Below are positions 11,527-22,250 of a stretch of 64,000 nt of DNA, one piece after another; position 1 is the first letter of the stretch, and each line of letters starts with the position of its first letter. The position numbers were made by a program, and so were the translations under genes. This DNA comes from Sordariomycetes sp. S80-01Y (taxonomy: Eukaryota > Ascomycota > Sordariomycetes), in assembly GCA_037042185.1 (NCBI GenBank), contig JAXQJY010000027.1, forward strand, positions 1,984,001 through 2,048,000, read 5' to 3'. Below the pieces are notes generated by a model that saw only the letters and a program-made list of their open reading frames with translations, ran no database searches and was not told the DNA's origin.

Positions 11527-12399
11527 TCACACCACTGTGCCCCACCCCGGACATCCTGCTATGATTTGTTCGTCTGTCAGAAATGGCTGAGGGTTGGGTG
11601 CGGTCCACGTGTAGTCGTCGACCGTGTACGAAGATTCCATTGGCATGTGATTGATGTTCGGAAACGTGTCGAGCCTCGTATCTTGGCATTCAAGAGAGCA
11701 AGGGTCTGGCGGCGGTGAGGGGAGCCAGCTGGTGACCACCGAGGCCAACTCTTGCTCGGACGGTAGCCATGCACCACTTATGGGCGTTGGCTCGTAGCAT
11801 GAACCCTCTGTAGAAGTAGAGCCTTGCCGTCGGTTTCTTCTTGAAGTTGATTCCTGGTCTGAGAGAACCAGAATGTCGATGAGGTCGTGCCTTGGGAGGG
11901 AGAGGAGCTCCGCCAGGTCGTGTTCAGGGAAGAGCCGGTCGACAATTGTGCGGTGCTCTTCTAGTGCTCGCGACAGCCCGTCCAGCTTCCTGAGATCATG
12001 TCAGCCACCACCCGGTGGGATCTTCAATGAAGGTATCATACTTCTTGGAAGGGTGTATCCTCTCCCGCTGTCTAGCGTATGCGCAACTCGAGCCAACGTC
12101 TCGCGAGACGCACTTGCTGCATGGATGCCCGCCATCACAGCGGATCTTGCGTCTCTTGCACTCTATGCAGGCATGGGGAATCTTTGGAGACCGGGGTCTG
12201 CGGTGTTCTTGCGTCTTTTCGATACTACATTTGCTGGGTCGTGGCTTTGACCGTTGACTTTGGACTGATCGATGGGTTAGCATTGAGCTCAACTGGAGGG
12301 AGGGGACATGTTGCTGGTGGGCTACATACAGACGTGGAACATGTTCTCTGACTCTGAAGGCTGCTTAGCCTTTCGGGGAGCACGAGCGGTATGATTCAT
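11527..12399 (-). CDS. Zn(II)2Cys6 fungal transcription factor (short)
   Basis: Three exons, 12399-12330, 12264-12042 and 11989-11527, give 251 residues. Intron 1 (65 bp) has a GTATGT donor and GCTAAC branch, and intron 2 (52 bp) has GTATGA and CTGAC. The binuclear zinc cluster is complete: Cys at 56, 59, 66, 72, 75 and 84 (CIECKRRKIRC, CSKC), followed by basic residues and a helix (KLDGLSRALEEHR) that can act as linker and dimerisation element. The rest is acidic and Pro-rich, as in an activation region. The long middle-homology domain of typical Gal4-type factors is absent, so this is a compact regulator like many pathway-specific ones. Its stop lies within 15 bp of the decayed repeat of the upstream gene. 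It is co-oriented with the TPP enzyme and transporter upstream of it and may regulate them (inference). Confidence 0.85.
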
Positions 12400-13666
12400 C
12401 GAAGTGTCGTAAGGAAACGGGTTGCGTTGCTACTTGGCATTCCTAGGGATACACACGCAGCGGCCACATGGTTATATATTCTCGATCCACGCGAGTACGA
12501 AGTCATCCCGGCTGTGTACAAAAAGTGGTCGGTCCGCGAGCGGAAGATCGTCAACTCCTTTCCCCAGGGTTCAAGAGGGCAGTGTCCACTCCCAAAGTTG
12601 GAGCCCGTGACTGGGGCTTGAAGAATCGCCGAGATCACGGCCGGCAGCCCAATACCGGGGCAGATATCTCCAGAAATGGCACTTCGTCCATGTGGCGGGG
12701 CCAGTAGCGTGGGCGCCACGGTCTAGGTTCGAGAGCCGTCCGCTGACGAGGAAGTATCTGTGTTCGTGTGTGTCCGAGCTGTAACAGTCGCCTTGTTGCA
12801 GACGAACTCTGGACATGGTCGTTGTCGTGAGGGTCGTCGAGTCACCACTGCAGGTACATATCATAAGGAGTCTCGACCGCATCCGATCACATTGAGTACT
12901 TAAAGCCTCGGCAAAACTCCCTCAATGATTGTGTCATTTACGTGCTTCAGTGCCGAGACTTGAGAGCAAAGCCACTCACACGACTACTCCACCACCCACA
13001 GCTTCCCCAACCCTCGCTATGCCGATTTTGACAGCGAGCCGAACCTGGGTGCCACAGTCGCGCCAATGAAACCTGCGAAAAAACAAGGCTACTGCCCATC
13101 AAACTTGATCTTACCCCGGATCAAGCACTTGCCCCGGAGTGGAGTCTCCGCCTCATCTCGTCGGTCCGGCGAGACTTGGTGTGGGGTTCGGTCCGGATCG
13201 TGTAAGTGACAGGCCCTACTCCCTGGGTGTCGCATGGTGTGGACGGGAGAACTCGGTTTTGCTTGAGCGAAAGGACTGAAGTGGTTCGATTCGTCTCACT
13301 GTCAGTTGAGCTGCAGCGGTGCGCTCTCTTCTTTGGGATTATGCTACCGCTTCCATCTGCGTGCATGACTTTGCCGGCCCCTTTCCATCACATCCGAAAC
13401 GCAAACGCTGCAAATCGATTACAAATTCGACCACAAGAGGTCTATGACGGCTATTACCCCAATTTTTACCACCGAGTACCGTCGCAGGATCTACCGAGCA
13501 TCGTCCAGGCCTGTTTCCGGTTCCCCATTACGCTACTCTGTGGATCTACCTAGCTCCCCTGAGTCAGTTAACTTCGACGAGATGATACCATTCTTTGATA
13601 AATGAACGCTTCATTATGAGATCTATAGTCCTTCTCTACCTTTCCAAGTGGAAGTAAGAAACTTCT
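12400..13666. other. Intergenic, 1.27 kb
   Basis: No supported gene. It holds the promoter of the zinc-cluster regulator and the 3' flank of the TPP enzyme. A B-box-like GGTTCGATTCG near 13281 has no matching upstream tRNA structure. Confidence 0.45.
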
Positions 13667-15530
13667 CTAGCTGCCGGGAATGACGCGGGCATCAACAACG
13701 GCCGTCATCCCAGCCTGGACCTTCGCCACGGCATCCTTCAATACACTCTCGAGCTCACTTGCCTCTGTCACCTTGAAAGCGTGGATATCTCCAGCACCAG
13801 CGGCTTTCGCGATGCCTGAATAATCAGGAACCGGGGCGAAGGAAATGTTGAGGTCCTCATTGGACACCTTGGAGCCCTCGCCTTCTGGGTGGACGAGCTG
13901 AAGAGACACTCGCGGCGCGTTCCAGCCTATTCGTGTCAGTAGGTCCGATTCCATGTGTGCATGACGAACGGGCTTACCCTTGTTGTTCAGAACGATCGTC
14001 AGGACGGGAATGTTGTACCGCCTTGAGATCCAGTAGACACTCCCCGGGATGGAGAACAGGTACGTCCCGTCACCCACAATCTGGCAAACGAACTTGCCCT
14101 TACCATCATTCTGAACATCCGTCGCAAGCTTGATGCCTAACGCGGCGCCTCCAGACCATCCCAAGCCACCGCCACCGCAGTTGATCCAAGACCCGGGCTC
14201 CGTCGGTCTGACGTTCATGTGAATGAGGCCCGAGTTCGTAACCGCCTCAACCGCCCAAATTGTCTGCTCGGGACAGACACTACGCAGAATTTTGCTCAGG
14301 TGGCTGGTTCCAAAGCTACCGTCTGAGTGGGGTTCAGACATGGCCGCAATAGTCTGCAGCTTGGCCTCGTATGACCTTCGTCGCGCCGTCTCGTCCGCAG
14401 CTAAGTCCCGCGTGGCGAGCTTGGCTGCTGCATCGCCGTCCTTCAGCTTTGATATAATCTGCCTCAGTGAAGTTAATGCATCTGCTCGGTATCGTGCTTC
14501 CGCTTGGATGTAGAAAAGCGGCATCCCCTGCTTCAACGGATCGATGTCAATGTGGAAGACTCGAGCCGTCTCCTGAGGCTTGCACAAGGTCGGCACCCAC
14601 GGGACATCGCAATTTAAGACGACAATGACGTCTGCCTCTGGGATGCTGGAATCGGGTTGGCCTTGCTTGATGCTCAACCAGGCGGGGTGGTTGCCTGGGA
14701 AAGACATCTCACTGCCGGCACCATCGAGGACTCTCAAGCCCTTCACCGTATCAGCTAGCTCGACGAGGGCAGACGGTGCGTCGTGGTTCCTAGCCGCGTA
14801 TCCCGTCACAACCAGAGGTTTCTCGGCACCGGCCAGGGCGTTGGCAATCTTGCTGGCTGCCTGGTCAGGGAGTCCGCCCATCTCGACTGGAGACCACAAG
14901 TCTTGATTCAAGGAGTATGGTTCGATCTCGGACTCCATGACTTCCCTGGCAGCACACAAGTATACCGGCCCAGCCGGGTCACTCGTCGCGAATTGAAGGG
15001 CACGGTTGACCATTTGCTTGATGTTGACTCCGGTCTTGATCTCAGCTGTGTATCGGCAGTACTGGCCAACGATAGCCTTTTGATCTGGGATGTCCTGAAG
15101 CCAGTGGATGAACTCCGTCCTCGATCCAGTCATCTCTCCCTCGAGGGTGAATGGGCTGAGGCCAGCAAAGACCAATACCGGTGCCCGTCCCACTGAGGCA
15201 TTGTGAACGGCCACTCCCAGGGCCTGAGTGCCAACGTCGACGTGCACAATGACGCACTGAGGCTGGCCAGTCACTCGAGCATATCCATCCGCCATGGACA
15301 TGGCGACCATCTATCACCACATCAGCCGTTCGATTCATTTCTTTCTTTCGAATCACACGTACCTCACTGGGGCAGGTAATAATGCGTGGAAACTTATCCT
15401 TGCCCAGGCGCTGCCCCTTGACGATGGCCTCCATGATGGCTGGATGGTCAGATCCCAAATTGACAAAGACATGGCTAACACCCGCCTGCCAGATGGCCTC
15501 GAAGAAGGCCTCCGATGCAGTGTATCCCAT
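13667..15530 (-). CDS. Thiamine-pyrophosphate-dependent enzyme (acetolactate synthase / benzoylformate decarboxylase-like)
   Basis: Exons 15530-15363, 15310-13978 and 13926-13667 give 586 residues. The three-domain TPP enzyme plan is visible. The N-terminal pyrimidine-binding domain has the cofactor-activating Glu56 in ITCPSE and VDVGTQALG. The central domain follows (EKPLVVTGYAARN, ADVIVVLNCDVPWVP). The C-terminal domain has the TPP/Mg motif with GDG at 469-471 and NN at 498-499. Intron 1 (52 bp) joins CPSE to MVAMSMADGYA. Intron 2 (51 bp) sits right after the NN motif and joins LNNKG to WNAPR. The family cleaves or forms C-C bonds next to a carbonyl in 2-oxo acids. The substrate is not clear, and this is not the mitochondrial Ilv2 because no transit peptide is seen. 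Start 15530 is the first ATG; a CCTAG just before it could be the acceptor of an undetected leader intron. Confidence 0.85.
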
Positions 15531-16483
15531 GCTAGGCAAGAGATTTAGAGCTTTATGGGGGCGCAAATATTGTGAGTGCCACTCAGTACAGTGAGTTCGA
15601 TGTTCTCTCAGAAATAGAAGCTAACGACACCAGCAGTCCTCACAAGAACCGGAAGCAAGAAAAGGATCCAGACTCGGAGCGCCGACACCGAGCTCAGACC
15701 AGTAGCAAGTGGTGTCGGTCTTTTACGGTGCACGTTGCATGCATGAGGAGCTATTCCAGTCAAGGTGCCATGTGCTCCGTATTATTCCCCTCCGGTGGGG
15801 GTCTCTCTACGCACCGCGGTTCGCACACTTCGTCCAGCACCCCTCACTCGTGCCGTACCTGAGCCAAGAAAAACCTGTCCGGCGTCATTCCGGTGTTGGC
15901 GGGTGCGAGAGGAATTGGCTCCCTTTGCCAAGCCTTTTAAACGCTCTGGCGAAGACTTTTGTGGTCGGGTGGGGTCCAACTCGCGAAGCGAGAGGCGTGG
16001 TGGGTCGAAGGAGAAGCAGTGCCGGTGGTGGTGGGAGGGCCTCTGGTAGCGTGTCCTGTTGGTGGAGTTGAGAGGTCTGTAAGTCCGACGGGAGCCGTGG
16101 GAGAAGGCCTGTCGATGGGACGTGTGGGCGGACGATTATACCGTGTGTTTGGTTGCCGGCGGAAAGGATCAAGGGTCCGGCAAAGCAAATTTTATTGACT
16201 TGTTGGCGAAGACACTGTCTTTGGATTCAGGGCATCTAGAGAAAAGGAATGATGCCCCAATTGTGATTAAACTTATAAGACTACAGAGTCGGAACCGATC
16301 CGTAAGGGAAGGGATCACGATTTGGTAACTGTATTAAGAGCCCGTAAGGATGGTGGTATCATGCTCATGCATCTCTTTAACTCATGCCGAAGCAATAGCC
16401 CGTTGCCATAATACACCTGTAAACAACCTATCCACATGACGGCATCGACCAAATATACACATCGCAACTTTTCTTCAAACGGC
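15531..16483. other. Intergenic, 0.95 kb
   Basis: No gene supported. It is the TPP enzyme promoter and the transporter 3' flank. The middle (about 15880-16120) is GC-rich, which leaves several chance open frames. Confidence 0.45.
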
Positions 16484-18035
16484 TTACAGAGTGAACCTGA
16501 AGCTAGGGTGGTAGTCACCCATGTTGATGCGATCGCCCTCGTCATAGTTGAGGCGGTCGTCACGCTCACCAGCGTCGCGCTTCTTGTTCTCGCGCCACAT
16601 GAGGAAAGCCATGGTGGCAGCGCAGCCACCTCCGACCCACATGAAGGCGAGACCGACGGCGAAGCCAGTGGTGTAAGTAGGGGCCTCGGACTGGATGAAG
16701 ATGTTGGAGCCGATGATACCAGCAATGTTACCAATCATGACCTGGGTCGAGGCACCGAAAGAGCGCTTCCAGTGGCCAGACAAGTTGTTCTGCAACCAGG
16801 CCAGAGCCATGGGGGTGACCATGTAAGCTCCGCCGAAGATGGGGAAGACGGCACCGAACTTGTAGTCGCGAGACTTGCCCTCCTGGGCGAGCAGCATGGC
16901 GTATCCAAGCGTGACCATTCCAGTGCCGATGTACATGAAGGAAGAACGGTGCTTAAGTTTGTCCGAAGCCCAGGCAGTAATCAACATGCAAGCAGCCGCG
17001 AACACGTAGACGGGGATCGTGCGAATCTGAGCCTGCTCGGCAACCCAGCCGAACTCGTTGAGAATCGTGGGCAGGAAGAAGGTGCCGGACAAGCCAGGAA
17101 CGGAGATGCCCATGTAGATGAAGGCGCTGAGCCAGATCTTGTAATCGGTGTAGATGAGCTTCCACGAGAACTTGTTGAGGGTGTCCATGCGGCACTTGTC
17201 GCCAACATCAGCGAGCATGCGGCGGCGCAAGATCTCCTTCTCCTCGGCGTTGAGCCACTTGGTCTGCTCAGGCCAGTCGATGACGAGGAAAGCCGCGGCG
17301 ATGGCGAGCAGTGACGTGGCGGCGCCCTCAATGATGAAGATCCAGCGCCAGGCGGCAAGACCCTTGACACCGCCCATTTTGGCGATGGCGTAGGCGAGGA
17401 GGCCACCAAAAGCACCGGCGACGACGGTGGAGCAGAAGAAGAAAGACATGCGCTTCTGGAACTCGTGGCGCTTGTAGTACATGGACGTGACGTAGATGAT
17501 GCCAGGCAAGACACCAGCCTCAAACACACCGAGGAGGAATCGAAGACCGACAAGCTCTCCGTAGTTCTTCACGAAGCCCATGCACATGTTGATGATCCCC
17601 CAGACGAACATGAGGGAGGACAGGTAGATCGAAGGGCGCAGTTTTTTGATGATCATGTTCGAGGGCACTTCCAACAGAATGTACGAGACATAGTACACCT
17701 ATACGATATTAGCACTTGAACTTCAGCCCGCTTGCGTTGTTCGCAATACTTACGAAGAGCGCAATGTTGAAGCGGTTGCCAGTGAGCTCCAGATCGGGAA
17801 CCATGCCCTGGATACGCGCATTGGAGATGTTGATGCGATCCAGGAAAGACATCATGTAGATGACGAAGAATACCGGGTAGATGACCATGTCGAGCTTGCG
17901 AACCAGCCTACTCTCGGCCTTGGGGTCGACGTAGGTGTCTTCGGTGACAGAGCCATCCGTCTTGGGAGTCCCCGGAAGGGCAGCCTCGCCCGTCTCGATG
18001 GGCTGCTTCTCGACGACGGCAGAATCCGCAGACAT
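16484..18035 (-). CDS. MFS anion:cation symporter (allantoate permease / Dal5 family)
   Basis: Two exons, 18035-17754 and 17698-16484, joined over a 55-bp intron (GTAAGT donor, TATAG acceptor), give 498 residues with about twelve membrane spans. The family signature between spans 1 and 2 is clear: MSFLDRINISNARIQGM. Later marks are GLRFLLGVFEAGVLPG, AWRWIFIIEGAAT and FGASTQVMIGNIAGIIGSNIF. Proteins of this group (Dal5, Tna1, Vht1, Fen2, Seo1 relatives) move small carboxylated compounds such as allantoate, nicotinate, biotin or pantothenate into the cell with protons. The exact substrate cannot be read from sequence. The gene lies upstream of and in line with the TPP enzyme and the zinc-cluster regulator, so uptake of that enzyme's substrate or a precursor is a reasonable guess. 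AT-rich TATA-like sequence lies just upstream of the start at about 18110-18124. Confidence 0.9.
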
Positions 18036-21015
18036 GGTCGAAGTATTTGGTCTGATTAACGAATTGGGGAAAGGGATAGAGGGGGGAAAGAGAGGACCGA
18101 AGATGGCAGCAAATAAATATTATATGAAGGAGAGTGGCGAAGAGTGGGGAGGGGACCCGACTCTAACTGGGGGTAACACTGCAGGCCACGCTGCGAGGCA
18201 TGCACAGAAGAATCGAAAACGTGCGGATGGGGAACGAAAGGTGAGACACAAAACCGAGACAACGTGGTTTGTGTCAAGTTGGATATGCAAAGTATAAAGA
18301 GGGAAAGCAGGTGGAGGGCAGCGGGTGACAGCAAGATGAGGAGGGATCGCGTGTCTTCTGCGCGAAGGGGTCCGACGGTCCTCACAGAGTCGCACTGGCA
18401 AAGTGCCGGGCTCAAGACAGAGCTCTCAGTTGACACTTGCTGCGCCTAGAATTCCTTTGGCTTCTGGATGTCTCACAGCCCACGTTTCCCATGCAGGACT
18501 TGATGTGGCGTGGGAAAGGCGAACGCCGTTTCCCCTGACAAGCGCTCAGGAGGATGCTCCGTCACAAGCCAATCCTCCTGCAAAGGTGCGTTTTCCGGCC
18601 AGAGCTAGGCAGCGTAGCATGGGCTTATGCAAAGGGGTGGGGAAGCTGTCAAAGAGAGTCAAGACTTCCACTGCTAGCAAATTTTGGAGCGAGCCGAAAG
18701 CAGCCAGCGGCAGCAAATGTTAAAAGGAGGCGACTGTCCTGGTCTCTTGGCAGTCGGACGACTTGTCTGTCCTGAGACGAGAGGGCATGCGAGGTTACAT
18801 CCGTGCCATCAACAAGGTTGGTTTGCATTGATGACCCAAAGCATTGGTATCTAAGGCTACGTGTCACGCGAAATTTCAAACTATGTCAAATCTAGCATCG
18901 GAGAGACCCGGCATGACTACTCTATCCGACGCAACCCGTGGGTTTCTGGTGGCCTGTTGAGGCTGTTGAAGATTGTGTTCTGCACCTATGCGAGCATAGC
19001 AGCCAGGTTTTCTTGTGCGTTGTCCGTGCATATCCGTCATGCTCGCCTCCCGACCTCCAAGAAAAGCTTGGTCAAGCCACTTCGGAGAAATAAAAAAGGG
19101 TCCCATCCTCACACATTGACCGGCCGAGAGTCCGAACGGGCGGTGTTTCTCGGGACCATTACCTCTTTTACAAATTCTCCATCTCGCTTCGAGCTGAAAG
19201 CAAGTCCGCCAGAATTGAAGGCCAGGGGCTGATAGGTTCCTCGGTCTTTTTCTTGCGCATCAGGGATCACCAAAGTGTCATCCTGCTGGGGCCACAGGCA
19301 GCTCCCCATTCGCGTGCGATATCCGAGCCCACCACGGCTCCGACGGCTGAACGGTTGGCTTGCTGGCCGGCAATGCGCTAAGTGGTTCCCCGGTCGATCT
19401 AACCCCTTGGCGTGCGAATCCCCCGCCAGTAAGCCGTATGATGCGTCTGGTCTGTGGAGCACAGATCGTGCTGTTTGCCGGCGATAGTTGAGATATGACC
19501 GCGCAGCGCAACGGCTAGTTCTTCCAGGCAACGTTAGTAGACTGAAAACCTCCAGCTTTACGCGGAATCATCGGGGCCTTCGGTCCAAGAGACCAGAGTA
19601 ATTCTCGGCAAATTTTTCTGCAATTGGCCTTCAGCCTGGTCCTTCTGTTAGTTGATATCAGCCAACGGCATGAGACTCGCATTAGCGTTGAGCCGTCTCA
19701 GGGCTCGCACTAAAATCCAACGAGACAATTTTCCGTCTTGTTGCCGGGATCTGTAATTCTTCTCACCGAAGAAACTCCTCCGGTAGCGCCTGTGGCTCTA
19801 CAGCCTGGCCAGGGACCTCACCTGAAGGCTGAAGGCAAGGACTCGCCAATAGCCATGACGAGGACCGGGGGCAGGGGAGGAAGATCAAACAACAGGGGCA
19901 GGAGATTCATACGTCTGGGGATTCGGGCTCGTACCATTTCTTCGCGACCGCGACCGAACACTGGAGCTTCCCTGTCCGACTTTCCGCATGGAGCAAGGCC
20001 TTCGAGTCCCGACGAGCTGATGATTGGCGGCTCCCTCAGCACTGGGTCTGGCGTTGATCCAGTTCTTCCTGCCAAGCAGGCCCTTGCCTGGGAAGAAAGC
20101 CTTCCAAGAAGACGCGGACGGGTAGTGCAGTTCCCCTGAGCACTGTGCATGCTCGGGGTGTTAAGGAGCGTCACTTGCCTGTCTGGATCTGAACCCTTGA
20201 GGCGCAGCTGACATCGGCTCTTGTAAGTGCAACGTCAAAGTCAAGATCGGCAGTGCAAAAGTGTAAAACCACGAGGCTGTCGAGCCGCCCCCTCAACGGT
20301 CACTGACTGGTGTTGGGGTCCAACAAAGAATGCCTTGCAGAAGTGCCATCGACGTGACAGCTCGACTCCTGAACCTGCTGGGGGCGAAGAGTCTCGGATC
20401 ATGGACCGAGCATGGAAAACATCCCTCCGAGATGCGTACTGCCCCAATTAACAAGCCCACATGGGTGTAATGTCGTCGGGCGATCCCTGACTGTTCCTGG
20501 TGCTACCGCGCATCTCGCTTCGTAATTCTCAACCAACCATGCCACTGGCGTCCTTTCAGGTCACAGTAGCGGCAGCGCTGGTGGAGGGTACCCAAAGTAC
20601 CAGAGGCAAATGTGCAGGCATCTCTAGCTTCTCGCCCGAACAAGCCGCGCTGAATGTGCATATCGAATGGTCAGTGTTCGCGCCGTCTTCATCGATGCAT
20701 CCTAGAGAGTGCACCGTGCTGTTGGTGATGTGACATTGCAATCCTTAGGAGTCGATGACATCCAAGCTGGCCGGCTTCTGTCTTTCCACCGGTTGCCTTC
20801 CCCTGACACTAATTTGTATCTTGTTGCCTTGCGGACTGCCCTCTACTATCTCCATCTTATTTGACCCTCGACGGGCCCCAACCCTGTGCGCACACCCTGG
20901 GTCCGATCTCATCTTGAACCTTGATCCGCAGTTCGAGCTGAAATCTACGTCGCCGACATAGCTCCCCGAGTACGAATTCTCCTTCAACACCACGAGGAAC
21001 CAAGCGCTCCTCACA
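18036..21015. other. Long intergenic stretch, 2.98 kb
   Basis: I see no gene with coding character, no tRNA and no transposon ends. The frames at 18403-18723 and 19738-20139 are Arg/Ser/Pro-rich without spliceable extension. The right end is the promoter and leader of the rhodopsin-domain gene. Confidence 0.45.
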
Positions 21016-22250
21016 ATGTCGGACACGAACCCGGAAGATGTCAACCCCAACGACAACAACTCACACCTGGTGTACATACCGGCTGCAGTTTTCGTTGTCA
21101 TCTGCCCCATCCTGACAGCACTGCGAGTATGGGCTCGCCTCAGACGAGGAGGAAAGATGGGAGCAGACGATTGGACTGCCATTGCAGCTCTGGTGAGGCT
21201 CCCCGGTATCATGTACACCGAATGTTGAAACTCATCCATCACAAAGATCTTCACACTGCTTCTGAGCGGTTTCCTAGTTGCAGCATGCCAGTACGGAATG
21301 GGACGCCACATGGCTATCCTCGAACCCGACGTCAAGTATGAGACTATGAAGGTATGTCCGGGAGATCGACAACCCAATTTCTGGTATCATTGCTAACGAG
21401 TCAGTTCTTCTACCTCGCACAAGTAGTGTACAAAGCGGCCATCAACTTGACCAAGTGCTGCATTCTGTTGCTCTACCTTCGCATTTTCAACAAGATCCGC
21501 TGGTTCCGATATACGTGCTGGTTTCTCCTCGGCTGCGTCGCCTCCTACATGGTTGCTTCCGTCTTCGCTACAATCTTCCAATGCAGCCCTATTGAGAAGG
21601 TCTTCGACAAGAAAATCGAAGGCCACTGCGTTGATAACAGCCAGTTCTGGTACGCCAACGCCGGATTCTCGATTGCAACGGACGTCATCATCCTGCTTAT
21701 GCCCATGCCACTTGTGTATCAGCTGCAGGTTCCCTGGGCTCAGAAGATCGCTTTAATGGCCGTCTTCGCCCTTGGTGTCTTCGTTGTCATCACATCGTGT
21801 CTGCGAGTCACTACGCTAGATATTCTCGCCACCACCCCCGACACTACCTACGACATCGCCAACGTCATGTGGACGATCATCGAACCCAACATTGCTGTCA
21901 TCTGCGCCTCACTGCCGATCCTCCGGCCCTTCATCGTCAAGCTCATCCCTATGCTCAGGAGCAAGGGCTACTCGAACCCCTACGCGACCCCGGCCTACGG
22001 CCAAAAGTCCCGCGCAACGAATCCTGGTAGCAGCCAGATCCGCGACAACAGCCACTGGGTCGAGATTGGAAGTGCAGGCGCCAAGGACAATGGTATTCAG
22101 ATGTCTAGCATGCAAAGACAGAACTCAACCGCTGGAAGCCAGGACAGTATTCTCCAAGGAGACAACGGACGATCAAGTGATGGAGGCAGCGGGGGTGCCG
22201 GCATACAAAAGACGGTCGAGTACACAGTTCAGTACTCTAACAAGGATTAA
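21016..22250 (+). CDS. Fungal rhodopsin-domain integral membrane protein (PTH11-related superfamily)
   Basis: Exons 21016-21192, 21247-21351 and 21405-22250 (introns 54 and 53 bp) give 375 residues. Seven hydrophobic spans fit: the first in VYIPAAVFVVICPILTALRV, then exon 2 (IFTLLLSGFLVAACQYGMG), AQVVYKAAINLTKCCILLLY, a long span around CWFLLGCVASYMVASVFAT, ATDVIILLMPMPLVYQLQ, KIALMAVFALGVFVVITSCL and ANVMWTIIEPNIAVICASLP. These are the marks of the fungal rhodopsin-domain family, including the D-W of ADDWTA, FQCSP before a short loop ending in C, and WTIIEPN. The C-tail is hydrophilic, Ser/Gly-rich. Some PTH11-like members sense surfaces during infection, but most of this family have no known role and this one lacks an N-terminal CFEM domain. 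The lysine-adenine acceptor (CACAAAG) of intron 1 is weak, but the frame is clean. Confidence 0.85.

Noticed and set aside
13206-13300. Possible tRNA because of GGTTCGATTCG
   Set aside because: No box A at the right distance and no cloverleaf pairing.
16436-17314. 292-codon plus-strand frame over the symporter gene
   Set aside because: Antisense shadow of a GC-rich third-position coding region; the minus strand has clear MFS motifs and spliced structure.
20745-21377. 210-codon minus-strand frame near the rhodopsin-domain gene
   Set aside because: It runs through exons 1-2 of that gene in antisense and has no coding character of its own.
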